Part shown: piece by piece, positions 1 through 8,224 of the stretch | Position numbering within the stretch: position 1 is the stretch's first letter | Layout of the letters: the number at the start of each line of letters is the position of its first letter | Assembly (NCBI GenBank): GCA_964505385.1 | Contig: CAZDIA010000049.1 | Coordinates: 1-17,609 of the forward strand | DNA: 17,609 nucleotides | Direction of reading: 5' to 3' | From: SLJN01 sp964505385 | GTDB lineage: Bacteria; Bacteroidota; Rhodothermia; Balneolales; Natronogracilivirgulaceae | The notes under the pieces: generated by a model | Database searches by the model: none | The model's input: only the letters and a program-made list of their open reading frames with translations | What the model was told of the DNA's origin: nothing | Made by a program: the position numbers and the translations under genes

Positions 1-51
1 TCTAAAAAACAGTAACTTATTTAAACATTTTTAACTCTTGCGGAAAACAGG

Positions 52-84
52 AGCCGATACCTCTTGTGGTATCGGCTTTTTTTT
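52..84 (+). terminator. Rho-independent terminator of a gene upstream of the window
   Basis: A perfect 10-bp stem (AGCCGATACC at 52-61 pairing with GGTATCGGCT at 68-77) closes a 6-base loop and runs straight into eight T residues (77-84). This is a classic intrinsic terminator on the plus strand. No A-rich stretch of comparable quality sits on the other side, so it is probably not bidirectional. It must serve a plus-strand gene whose coding region ends before the window starts. Confidence 0.85.
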
Positions 85-186
85 GCCCTGTAAAAAGTGG
101 ATCAACAGCAGGATAAAATCCTTTGTTAATCCTTGAATAGCAATAAGTAATGAAAGTTACGCCTACGTTTATCGGTTCTTGAGCTC

Positions 187-204
187 ACGGTTCCGGCAAA
201 CCGT
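187..204. repeat. Small perfect hairpin in the 3' region of the amidohydrolase gene
   Basis: ACGGTT (187-192) and AACCGT (199-204) form a perfect 6-bp inverted repeat around a 6-base loop. It lies about 65 bases beyond the stop codon of the minus-strand amidohydrolase. There is no T-tract on either side, so it is not a standard terminator. It may be a 3'-end structure or chance. I see no gene or RNA in the rest of 85-269. Confidence 0.3.
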
Positions 205-269
205 CATCTGTAGCTTGTCTGAATCTCAGAAAACAATTTCAGTTCCGATTTATACAGATTTAATCTCCG

Positions 270-1952
270 CTATTCGCCATTGTAAACAAGATCACCGCCA
301 ACTATGGTGTAAATAAACTGAGCGTCTTTGATATCATCTTCAGGTGCAGTTAATAGGTTTTGATCCAACACCGTAAGGTCGGCATATTTACCTTCGGACA
401 GCGATCCCAGCTCATCTTCTTTAAAAATGCCGTAGGCAGCATCAAGCGTATATGATCGCAAAGCTTCTTCACGAGTCATGGTCTGTTCGGGAAAGAATTG
501 TTCACCGTCATCCATTTCTCTGGTGATTGAAGCATGATAACTGTTGAGCGGATTTATCGGCTCTACAGGGGCGTCCGTACCGTTGACAATTACCGTACCC
601 TGATCAAGCAGAGTGCGCCAGACATAAGCGCCCGCCTCGGCCCGCTCTTCACCAAGCCGCCGATAAACCCAGGGGCCATCCGAAGTGGCGTGAACTGCCT
701 GCATGGACGCTATGACGTCAAGTTCTGCAAAGCGTGGTATATCACTGGGGTGCAAATGCTGAGCATGTTCAATCCGCCACCGGAGGTCTTCATCAGACGC
801 ATCATTCTCTTCGAAGAGCGACTCATAAATATCCAGAGTTTCACGATTTCCCCGGTCGCCGATTGCGTGAACGGCCAGCTGCAGATCATGCTCAAGCGCC
901 AGTTCTCCCGCTTCTTCAATTTCCTCAAGTGGTGTTGTGTTGTAACCGCTGGTTTCGGGATTATCTTCGTAGGGTTCAAGCAGCCAGGCACCGTGCGTGC
1001 CAAGTGCGCCGTCAATTGCTTTTTTGATTCCGCCGACGGTGAAATACGGGTTATCTTCGATCACTCCGGCGTACTCCGGTAATCCATCTGCGAGATTTTC
1101 ATTGTTATCACGTGCCATTATCCAAAGACGGAGATTCAGATCTCCGGCTTCAGCGATTCGCCGGATTTCGCTTATATCATCAATGGATGTCCCGGCATCC
1201 TGAAAAGTTGTAACTCCGTGTGAAACAACTTCCTGAGTCGCATTTTCCGTTAATTCACCGATATCCGGATCCCACATTTCGTTTACTTCACTCAGTAAGC
1301 CCTGGGCGGTCTGTCGAAATGCTCCTGCGGGATTTCCGGCTTCATCACGGACAATTTCTCCTCCATCCGGATCGGGTGTGTCGGCATCAACGCCGACCAT
1401 ATCTATAGCTGCAGCATTAGCAAAACTCATGTGCCCGCTTGCGTGAGTGAGTACAACCGGATTATCCGGTGAGACTTCACTTAGTTTTTCATGGTGAGGT
1501 AAATCACCGATTTGATGTTCCGGTGGCGTTTCCCAATCATCCTGATGCCAACCCCTGCCGCGGATTAACTCACCATCTTCGGCTTCCTGTACCGCATCCT
1601 CAACCATATCTACGATTTCCTGCCAGGATGATACATTCAGCAAATCAAGTTGGAGTTGAGCGTTGCCGATGCCCGTAAAATGCCCGTGCCCTTCAATAAA
1701 TCCGGGCATAGCAAATTTACCATCAAGATCGATGGTTTCGGTATTAGTGCCTTCATATTGCAGGATTTCTTCATCGGCACCGACGGCCAATACCCGGCCA
1801 TCCCGGATAGCGATTGCTTCGGCTTCCGGTTGATCCTCGTCCATTGTTGCGATTGTGCCGTTATGCAGTATCTTGTCTGCGGTATCTTGTGGTGCGCAAG
1901 AGGATAACAGAATAATCAGAGATACCGGGAGGGCAATTGTAAGACTTTTCAT
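270..1952 (-). CDS. YtcJ-like metal-dependent amidohydrolase, lipoprotein
   Basis: A 560-residue protein of the amidohydrolase 3 (YtcJ/ExoIII-like) family, metal-dependent hydrolases acting on amide-type bonds; the substrate cannot be told from sequence. The N-terminus is a lipoprotein signal peptide with lipobox LSSC, giving Cys19 as the likely lipidated residue, so the mature enzyme should be membrane-anchored outside the cytoplasm. After a small beta-sandwich segment (about 25-80) comes the HxH metal motif (H89, H91) in MPGFIEGHGHF. Further on are a Lys-containing GGIKKAIDGALG segment, VHAIGDRGNRETLD with a metal His, RIEHAQHLHP, and VNGTDAPVEPINP carrying the likely catalytic Asp. The C-terminus returns to the sandwich (GKYADLTVLD). 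Length is normal for the family. The protein is rich in Asp and Glu. It lies 53 bases downstream of the CPBP protease gene on the same strand and may be co-transcribed with it. Confidence 0.92.
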   Translation of the reverse strand: MKSLTIALPVSLIILLSSCAPQDTADKILHNGTIATMDEDQPEAEAIAIRDGRVLAVGADEEILQYEGTNTETIDLDGKFAMPGFIEGHGHFTGIGNAQLQLDLLNVSSWQEIVDMVEDAVQEAEDGELIRGRGWHQDDWETPPEHQIGDLPHHEKLSEVSPDNPVVLTHASGHMSFANAAAIDMVGVDADTPDPDGGEIVRDEAGNPAGAFRQTAQGLLSEVNEMWDPDIGELTENATQEVVSHGVTTFQDAGTSIDDISEIRRIAEAGDLNLRLWIMARDNNENLADGLPEYAGVIEDNPYFTVGGIKKAIDGALGTHGAWLLEPYEDNPETSGYNTTPLEEIEEAGELALEHDLQLAVHAIGDRGNRETLDIYESLFEENDASDEDLRWRIEHAQHLHPSDIPRFAELDVIASMQAVHATSDGPWVYRRLGEERAEAGAYVWRTLLDQGTVIVNGTDAPVEPINPLNSYHASITREMDDGEQFFPEQTMTREEALRSYTLDAAYGIFKEDELGSLSEGKYADLTVLDQNLLTAPEDDIKDAQFIYTIVGGDLVYNGE

Positions 1953-2005
1953 GTTGATTTAATTTTTTGTTTTAGTTGTGTTATAAAAACTGGAAATAAA
2001 GTCAT

Positions 2006-2635
2006 TCAAAAACGGGAAGTGCTGTGATTCATCGAATCAGGCAATCCCCATTTTGCGGTTGCCTGAAGTAATACAAAATCATACACAGCATGTGCAGTCA
2101 TGGCTGCAATCAATCCAACCCATTCAAACAGGAATCCAAGTCCAACACTCAGTGTAAACATCATTATACCAAACATGATATGACCTATGGATTTAAAATG
2201 AAAATATCCGTGCAGCGCCACGAAAATTATTGACGTCCACCATACACCAAGAAGCGGCTGAACAGCGCCTCGAAACAGGAATTCTTCACCGGTGCCTGCA
2301 AAAAATGAAATCTGCACCCGGTCGAACAGGGTTAAACGGATGTTCGCTACGAAATCAATGATAGCAAAATCGCGCAGGATATCTGAGATCGGGGAATTAT
2401 AGGTAAAAAAGCCAACCACTACAGCTGCAAGCAACCCGAAGCCGATACCTGCCAGGAGTTGATAAAAAACAGGCAATCCCCGCAATATGACTTCCACCGG
2501 GTGCTGATCATGGAAGAAATAAAAAATCAGCAGGGCGATTATGACATAGAGAACCGTTGAAACTGCTGACAAAAGCAGCAGTTCGGTTCCTGAAATCCGC
2601 AATTGCTTATTGTTATTTGGATCAGTGCCTTCCAT
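2006..2635 (-). CDS. CPBP family intramembrane metalloprotease (CAAX/Abi type)
   Basis: A 209-residue multi-pass membrane protein of the CPBP (CAAX protease and bacteriocin-processing, Abi) family, related to Rce1-type glutamyl proteases of the membrane. The family signature is present in order: EEFLFRG (E117, E118, R122), then the first His motif at LHGYFHF (H142, H146), then HAVYDF (H182, D186) replacing the common HxxxN. About six hydrophobic segments surround these. Homologues process prenylated peptides or bacteriocins or serve in self-immunity, but many bacterial members have no known substrate, and no bacteriocin gene lies nearby. The start chosen gives a hydrophilic N-terminus (MEGTDPNNNK) before the first helix. 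It follows the 65-residue membrane protein by 70 bases and precedes the amidohydrolase on the same strand. Confidence 0.88.
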   Translation of the reverse strand: MEGTDPNNNKQLRISGTELLLLSAVSTVLYVIIALLIFYFFHDQHPVEVILRGLPVFYQLLAGIGFGLLAAVVVGFFTYNSPISDILRDFAIIDFVANIRLTLFDRVQISFFAGTGEEFLFRGAVQPLLGVWWTSIIFVALHGYFHFKSIGHIMFGIMMFTLSVGLGFLFEWVGLIAAMTAHAVYDFVLLQATAKWGLPDSMNHSTSRF

Positions 2636-2705
2636 CGTCTGCGGTGAAGATATAAAAATATCCGAACCACACTCATGGTAAAATCATTGATCATGCTGTA
2701 AGAAA

Positions 2706-2903
2706 TCAGGGAGTGTAGCGTGCGGCATCCACGATTGACCAGAGATGAACAATCCATCCCAACACAAAAAACCACAATAAAGCCGCAAGAACAAACATGA
2801 TAAATGCTGAGAGTAACCTGCCCTGAAGCAATTGCCCTAAACCTGGAACAAAAAGGCTGCATAATGCAGCGAGCACGTTACCACCGGAACCTGGACCTGA
2901 CAT
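2706..2903 (-). CDS. Small membrane protein with GLGQ motif
   Basis: A 65-residue protein starting MSGPGSGGN with two hydrophobic stretches (about 8-22 and 31-53) joined by a short polar turn, FVPGLGQLLQGR. The PGLGQ...G pattern followed by hydrophobic helices is typical of small TM2-like or similar bacterial membrane proteins of unknown function. The C-terminus WSIVDAARYTP also fits that group (an Asp/Ala-rich end after the last helix). No enzymatic function can be proposed. The gene is oriented with, and 70 bases upstream of, the CPBP protease, so co-transcription is plausible. A longer frame on the same strand (2539-2862) overlaps both this gene and the protease start, but reads as an unlikely protein. 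Confidence 0.7.
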   Translation of the reverse strand: MSGPGSGGNVLAALCSLFVPGLGQLLQGRLLSAFIMFVLAALLWFFVLGWIVHLWSIVDAARYTP

Positions 2904-3005
2904 GATTAATTTTTATTAAGATTATGATTTTTGAACAAGCCTGAACTTCATTAATACGTGAAATGCAGAACCTGTTAAATCCGGAATGACAAATTTAATG
3001 TAGTT

Positions 3006-3929
3006 TTAACTATTATGCTTATCAATCCAAGATAACATATCAGCTAATACCTGATTTCTGTTAGTTTCATTCAGCATCTCATGCCGGCCGCCTTCATAAA
3101 GATTAATTTGTAAATCAGTAACGCCGGCTTGTTTCAATGTTTCAGCAACCTGGTGAACCCCTTTACCGTTATTGCCAACCGGGTCGGCATCCCCTGAGAT
3201 AATGCAAACTGGCACTTCCCGGGGGTGATTTTTAAGATTAGGTTTGCTGAGAGTAGTAGCAACGCCATTCAGAAAATCTCTGTAGAAAGATGAGGAAAGT
3301 ATAAAATTGCAATAGGGATCATTTACATAGGCATCTACTTCCGCCTCATCTCTGTTTAGCCAATCTACATTTGTCCGGTTAGGCTTGAAGCCATTGCGAT
3401 ACGGGCCAAAAACCAGAGATTCCAAAAAAGTGCCGGGTACATCAGGACCATAAATCCTGGCGGAAATTGAGGCAAGCCAAATGCCGAATGCAACGTAAAA
3501 GGGTGGAGGTGCTATAACTCCCGAGTATATTAATCCCGCGGGCCGGGTTAATTTTTTTTGAAGCGCCCGCATCACCAGGGTTGACCCCATACTATGCCCC
3601 AATTGCAATAGCGGAACGTCCGGGTGCTCATGACGAATATGATCAAAAACATCCCGGACATTTTCGGTCATGAGTATGAACGCATCATCCGAATCAACAA
3701 AACCGAGATGGTCCGGATCAGTTTTTCCGTGCCCGCGATGATCATGCGCATAAACGCCATATCCTGAAGTCGTCAGAACATGTGCAAGCCTCTCGTATCT
3801 GCCGGCGTGTTCGGCAACACCGTGCACTACCTGTACTATCCCACGCAAAGATTCCTGAGCCGGCATCCAGCGATATACATGCAGAGACTTACCGTAAGTA
3901 TCGGTTAGATAAAAGGTTTGAGAATCCAT
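3006..3929 (-). CDS. Alpha/beta hydrolase, monoacylglycerol lipase-like (S33)
   Basis: A 307-residue cytoplasmic alpha/beta hydrolase of the serine aminopeptidase S33 (hydrolase_4) group, closest in pattern to monoacylglycerol lipases and lysophospholipases. The oxyanion region VVHGVAEHAGRY (about 34-45) and the strand-turn AHDHRGHGKTD (61-71) are typical. The nucleophile elbow is GHSMG with Ser113. Asp249 in ISGDADPVG and His283 in EGGRHEMLNE complete the triad. The cap region spans about 140-230. There is no signal peptide. The most likely reaction is hydrolysis of a glycerolipid or related ester, but the substrate is inferred only from family resemblance. It stands alone, with about 100 bases on either side, downstream of the phosphatase gene on the same strand. 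Confidence 0.92.
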   Translation of the reverse strand: MDSQTFYLTDTYGKSLHVYRWMPAQESLRGIVQVVHGVAEHAGRYERLAHVLTTSGYGVYAHDHRGHGKTDPDHLGFVDSDDAFILMTENVRDVFDHIRHEHPDVPLLQLGHSMGSTLVMRALQKKLTRPAGLIYSGVIAPPPFYVAFGIWLASISARIYGPDVPGTFLESLVFGPYRNGFKPNRTNVDWLNRDEAEVDAYVNDPYCNFILSSSFYRDFLNGVATTLSKPNLKNHPREVPVCIISGDADPVGNNGKGVHQVAETLKQAGVTDLQINLYEGGRHEMLNETNRNQVLADMLSWIDKHNS

Positions 3930-4028
3930 CGACTTGAATCTGCAGTTGCCCGGTTACATAAGAATATTATCATTATAAAATCACAAAAACCAACCGGAGC
4001 TGACAATTATTGGTCATTAGTCGTGTCA

Positions 4029-5177
4029 TCAATTTTCTTCTTCAATTTCAATAACTGATGATTCAACCGGTCGGGTGATGATAGAGTAGGTCACATCATC
4101 AGGCAGGTCGGCATCCTGGATAAACTGCTCAAGTGAGAGCCTGATTTTTTCAAGCAGCACATCCGGTCCTGCATCACAGTAGAGTTCAAACAGTGATAGC
4201 AACCGGTTTTCACCATATTCCTCCCCGCCGGGACTCCTCGCTTCGGTGAGACCGTCGGTGTACATCAGAAGGATATCACCATCATTCAAATTTAATTCCA
4301 TTTGCTGCAGATTCTTATCAAGCATATCTGAGGAAGCAATACCGAGAGCCAGTCCTTCGGAGCGTAACTCTTTACAACGCTGTTTTTCACTGTTGTAAAA
4401 CAAAGGCACATTATGGCCGGCCCTGCAGAAAAGTAACGGCCCCCCGTCAGCCGGAGCTAATGCCACACATGCCGTAACGAAAGTTTTATCCTGCTTGCCG
4501 TATTTAATGAATTCATTAAGCTCGACAAGAAGTGTTTTGGGATCCGGTTGATTTTTTACGAGCAGATGAAACAGCGCCTGTAATCGCATCATGTAGAGCG
4601 AGGCGGACAGCCCCTTGCCGGATACATCCGCAATGATATAATAATCACCGCGCTCGCTACGGATCGTATCAACATAATCACCGCCAACTTCACTGGCCGT
4701 GCTTGCGAAAGAGTGAACATGAAGCGTTTCAGTTTGTATTACAGGAGAGGGCAGCAAACCTATCTGGATTTCTTTAGCCAGATCGATCTCCCGTTTGGCA
4801 TCAAATTTTTCAAGCAATTCTACTACTAAAAGAAAAAGTACACCGGTAAACGAGAGTATTAATAATATGGAAGATGCCGGGTCTGGAAGAGGGTTGTGAA
4901 CCACAAAACCGACTACCGAGAATGTAAGTATCAGACGCCGGCCCGGCGAAAGGCGTCGGCCGAGTGCATTGACCAGGCGCAGAAACTTAATATGGCCGGG
5001 GGTGTCATCATCACCTGTTTTGGATGATCCGATCGCATCCCGGTAGAGTTTCATTAATTTAGTCGAGTCAGCCTGAACTTCATAGCTGATTTGACGGGGT
5101 GTCATTCCCTCTACATATTTTCGATAGAAGAATGATGCGCTGTTACCCTGATTGTCGGCTTCGTTGTATAATCCCAT
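4029..5177 (-). CDS. SpoIIE/RsbU-type PP2C serine phosphatase, membrane-anchored
   Basis: A 382-residue protein ending in a PPM/SpoIIE-type serine/threonine phosphatase domain (about 145-370). Residues 1-75 are a soluble segment I do not recognise. Two hydrophobic stretches (about 82-95 and 101-121) form a likely membrane hairpin. The linker AKREIDLAKEIQIGLLPSP is the helical lead-in seen in RsbU-like phosphatases. Metal-binding aspartates are visible in SEVGGDYVD (D167), ADVSGKGLSA (D184) and MYTDGLTEA near the C-terminus. Such enzymes usually dephosphorylate an anti-sigma-factor antagonist in partner-switching stress or motility signalling. No STAS protein or anti-sigma kinase lies in the window, so its partner must be elsewhere. 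No PAS, GAF or HAMP sensor is visible. It is divergent from polA across 111 bases. Confidence 0.88.
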   Translation of the reverse strand: MGLYNEADNQGNSASFFYRKYVEGMTPRQISYEVQADSTKLMKLYRDAIGSSKTGDDDTPGHIKFLRLVNALGRRLSPGRRLILTFSVVGFVVHNPLPDPASSILLILSFTGVLFLLVVELLEKFDAKREIDLAKEIQIGLLPSPVIQTETLHVHSFASTASEVGGDYVDTIRSERGDYYIIADVSGKGLSASLYMMRLQALFHLLVKNQPDPKTLLVELNEFIKYGKQDKTFVTACVALAPADGGPLLFCRAGHNVPLFYNSEKQRCKELRSEGLALGIASSDMLDKNLQQMELNLNDGDILLMYTDGLTEARSPGGEEYGENRLLSLFELYCDAGPDVLLEKIRLSLEQFIQDADLPDDVTYSIITRPVESSVIEIEEEN

Positions 5178-5288
5178 AATTCAAAGAATTGTAAACCTGC
5201 AATGTTTTATAATCGGGGTATTCGAATTAACAGGTTAAAAGTTATATTCTGTCAACACATTTTATACCCATAAGATACACAACGTTTC

Positions 5289-8063
5289 ATGAGCAGCGAT
5301 AAACTTTTTTTACTTGATGGCACCGCACTTGCCTACCGGGCTTATTTCGCCTTTATTAAATCCAATTTGCAAAACAGTGAGGGGATACCGACGGGTCCGG
5401 TGTTTGGATTCGCCAACACTATTGTTCGGCTGATGGATGCCGAAAAACCAACTCATATTGCGGTAGTCTGGGATACGTCCGAACCCACTTTTCGGCATGA
5501 GATGGATGAACAATATAAAGCAAATCGTCCTCCTCAACCCGAAGACTTACAAATTACCATTCCGCTGATGAAACAGATGCTTGAATACTGGGGGATCCCG
5601 AGTCTGGAGAAGGATGGCTATGAAGCTGATGATATCATCGGGACATTGGCGATACAGGCCAAACAGGAGGATATCGAGGTGTATCTCGTTACCCCCGACA
5701 AGGATTTTATGCAGCTCGTCGGGGAGAATATCAAAATGTATAAGCCAAAATTTAAAGGGGATGGTTTTGAAGTGATCGACCGGCAGGGCGTGATCGATTA
5801 TTTCGGGGTTCCGCCGGAGAAAGTGATTGATGTGCTCGCTATTATAGGGGATTCTTCAGATAACATTCCCGGAGTTCCAGGTGTCGGGAAAAAGGGCGCG
5901 CCGGAATTGATTAAAGAACATGGGTCACTGGAAAAGCTGATTGAAATAGCTCCACAGCTGAAGTCCAAAAAAGCGCGTGAAGGATTAACTGAGAACGCCG
6001 ATCAGGCCCGGTTGTCCCGGCAAATGATTGTAATAGATACGTCAGTGCCCGATACGCCGAATTGGACTGAGTTGGTTTATAAAGGTCATGATGAACAAAA
6101 GCTCGGTGAGTTTTTTCGAAAAATGGAGTTCAAAACCCTTGCCGAACGGTTTCTTGGCGAGGAAGCTGCAGAAGAAATTCAACAGAAGAGAGATGCTGCG
6201 CAGACGTCACTTTTTGATGCAGCTGATCAGCCTGAAAATGGTAAATCCCAATACAAAACTCTTGAAACAGAAAAGGCTGATTATACCCTGGTTGACACAC
6301 CAGAAAAACTGGAAAAACTTATTACTGAGCTGAAATATAGCACTACCATATGCTTTGACACTGAAACTTCTTCCACTGAACCCATGGTAGCGGATTTAAT
6401 GGGAATTGCTGTCACCAATGCTGCAGGGAAAGGATGGTATGTAGCTTGTAATTCAGAAAAATTGAGCACCGAAGACGTGATCAATGCATTCAGGCCTGTA
6501 CTTGAAGATGAAGAGAGCCTTAAAGTTGCACATCATTTTAAATACGATTATCTGGTGTTGAAGCGCCACGGGCTGGAGGTAAAAGGCCGGATTTTTGATA
6601 CCATGCTTGCCGCCTATCTGTTGGATTCCGATCAGAAATTCGGGATGGATGAGCTGGCAAAAAAATACCTGGATTACGAGCCGGTTTCGATTGAATCTCT
6701 GATCGGTAAAAAGGGTAAGCATCAGAAAAATATGAAAGATCTGCCGATAGATGAGGTGAGTCCTTATGCGTGTGAAGATGCGGATATTACGTTTCGTCTG
6801 CATGAAGTGCTCAAGCCTGAACTTAAAGAGTTGCAGGTTGAGGAGTTGGCTACTGATATGGAATTCCCGCTGGCCGGGGTATTGGCTGAGATGGAATGGG
6901 ATGGCATAAAACTTGATGAGGCTATGCTGGCAACTCTATCGGAGCAAATGAAAACCGAACTTCTTGATCTGCAACAGAAAATTTATGATAAGGCCGGCGA
7001 GGAGTTTAACATAAATTCAACTCAGCAATTAGGCAAAGTGCTTTTTACAAAGCTAAAACTGCCATCTCAGAAAAAAACATCCACCGGGCAACCTTCAACC
7101 TCCGAAGATGTACTCACCCGTTTGGCGCAGGAGTACGACATTGCTCAACTAATCCTTGAATACCGCGGACTCAACAAGCTGCGCAACACTTATGTTGATG
7201 CCCTGCCTAAATTGATTAATCCTGATACCGGCAGAATTCACACCAGTTTCAATCAACATGTAACAGCAACCGGCCGGCTCTCTTCTTCCGGGCCAAATCT
7301 GCAAAATATTCCGGTACGGACCGAACGCGGCAGGGAAGTGCGTAAGGCGTTTGTTGCCGAGAAAGGCAACCGGCTTATTGCGGCTGACTACTCCCAGGTT
7401 GAACTCAGGGTTATTGCTCACATATCCGGTGATGAAGCGATGAAACAGGCGTTTAAAAATGATGAAGATATTCATGCGCGTGCGGCTAAAGAGATATTCG
7501 GGCTCAGCTCCATGGATGAAGTTGACCGGGAATACCGCCGTAAAGCGAAAGAAGTCAATTTTGGGATTCCGTATGGTGTAAGCGCGTTTGGGTTGGCTCA
7601 GCGGCTTGGAATCGGGCGAACTGAAGGCCGGGAAATAATCGACGCATACTTTGACCGCTTTCCGAAAATCAAAGCGTACATTGATCAGACGGTTGAGTTT
7701 GCCAGGGAGAACGGATATGTAAAGACACTGGCCGGGCGCAGGCGTAGCATCCCGGATATAAATTCGCGTAACCGAAATATTCGTGGTTTTGCAGAACGCA
7801 CGGCGATCAATATGCCGATTCAGGGAACCGCAGCGGATTTGATCAAAATTGCTATGATAAATGTATTTCGCTCACTTCAGCAGCAACAATTAAAAACCCG
7901 GATGCTCCTGCAGGTTCATGATGAATTGATATTCGAAGCTCCGGAAAGTGAGGTAGAGCGATGCAGTAAGTTGATCTCAGGCGAAATGGAAAGTGCAATG
8001 AAGCTGGATGTTCCCCTGAAGGTTGAGGTGGGAGTTGCTGAAAACTGGCTTGAGGCGCATTAG
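5289..8063 (+). CDS. polA: DNA polymerase I
   Basis: A 924-residue family A DNA polymerase used in Okazaki fragment maturation and excision repair. Residues 1 to about 290 form the 5' nuclease (FLLDGTALAYRAYFAF; EADDIIGTLA; IPGVPGVGKKGA). The proofreading domain (about 330-520) keeps all three motifs: D357 and E359 in FDTETSS, D420 in FKYDYL, and Y493/D497 in YACEDADITF, so 3'-5' exonuclease should be active, unlike in Taq-type enzymes. The polymerase domain has motif A (DYSQVELR, D700), motif B (R750, K754, F758, Y762 in RRKAKEVNFGIPYG) and motif C (QVHDELIFE, D878). Phe758 matches E. coli Phe762. The ATG at 5289 gives the canonical start; no Shine-Dalgarno sequence precedes it. Between 290 and 330 is a low-similarity linker. 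Confidence 0.98.
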   Translation: MSSDKLFLLDGTALAYRAYFAFIKSNLQNSEGIPTGPVFGFANTIVRLMDAEKPTHIAVVWDTSEPTFRHEMDEQYKANRPPQPEDLQITIPLMKQMLEYWGIPSLEKDGYEADDIIGTLAIQAKQEDIEVYLVTPDKDFMQLVGENIKMYKPKFKGDGFEVIDRQGVIDYFGVPPEKVIDVLAIIGDSSDNIPGVPGVGKKGAPELIKEHGSLEKLIEIAPQLKSKKAREGLTENADQARLSRQMIVIDTSVPDTPNWTELVYKGHDEQKLGEFFRKMEFKTLAERFLGEEAAEEIQQKRDAAQTSLFDAADQPENGKSQYKTLETEKADYTLVDTPEKLEKLITELKYSTTICFDTETSSTEPMVADLMGIAVTNAAGKGWYVACNSEKLSTEDVINAFRPVLEDEESLKVAHHFKYDYLVLKRHGLEVKGRIFDTMLAAYLLDSDQKFGMDELAKKYLDYEPVSIESLIGKKGKHQKNMKDLPIDEVSPYACEDADITFRLHEVLKPELKELQVEELATDMEFPLAGVLAEMEWDGIKLDEAMLATLSEQMKTELLDLQQKIYDKAGEEFNINSTQQLGKVLFTKLKLPSQKKTSTGQPSTSEDVLTRLAQEYDIAQLILEYRGLNKLRNTYVDALPKLINPDTGRIHTSFNQHVTATGRLSSSGPNLQNIPVRTERGREVRKAFVAEKGNRLIAADYSQVELRVIAHISGDEAMKQAFKNDEDIHARAAKEIFGLSSMDEVDREYRRKAKEVNFGIPYGVSAFGLAQRLGIGRTEGREIIDAYFDRFPKIKAYIDQTVEFARENGYVKTLAGRRRSIPDINSRNRNIRGFAERTAINMPIQGTAADLIKIAMINVFRSLQQQQLKTRMLLQVHDELIFEAPESEVERCSKLISGEMESAMKLDVPLKVEVGVAENWLEAH

Positions 8064-8213
8064 AGACACTTTTGGAAAATTGCAGACGATATTTTGGTTG
8101 TGTTATAAGCAGTTCTGTCTCGCAAAACAAAAGTAGCATAAAAATTGGTTGCATAAGAAAGACAGCGGGCATCTGTGCGTTAGTCTGCGTAATTTAATCC
8201 TCTCAGAACATCT

Positions 8214-8221
8214 TAACTTTG
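8214..8221 (+). promoter_or_regulatory. Candidate Bacteroidota-type -7 element at guaB
   Basis: TAACTTTG matches the Bacteroidota -7 consensus TAnnTTTG and lies only three bases before the guaB ATG at 8225. If used, transcription would start at or within the first codons, giving a leaderless mRNA. No convincing -33 TTG/TTTG lies at the expected 17-23 base distance upstream, so the match may be chance. The other sequence between polA and guaB (8064-8213) shows no terminator or RNA gene. Confidence 0.25.
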
Positions 8222-8224
8222 GCA

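Noticed and set aside
110..122. Short palindrome AGGAT-AAA-ATCCT
   Set aside because: A 5-bp AT-rich stem followed by a mixed sequence. It is too weak to be called a terminator, and the strong terminator at 52-84 already serves the upstream gene.
534..1082. 182-codon open frame on the plus strand opposite the amidohydrolase gene
   Set aside because: It lies wholly antisense to a gene with clear motifs, its protein resembles no family and has no domain logic, and codon phase explains it as a shadow.
2539..2862. 107-codon open frame on the minus strand bridging the small membrane protein and the CPBP protease
   Set aside because: It overlaps both better-supported genes in another frame. Its Cys/Ser/Phe-rich text looks like shifted hydrophobic coding sequence.
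5178..5288. TTGACA on the minus strand and TATAAT-like sequences on the plus strand between the phosphatase gene and polA
   Set aside because: No pair has acceptable spacing on either strand, and sigma-70 consensus boxes are not the usual form in this group, so I do not call promoters here.
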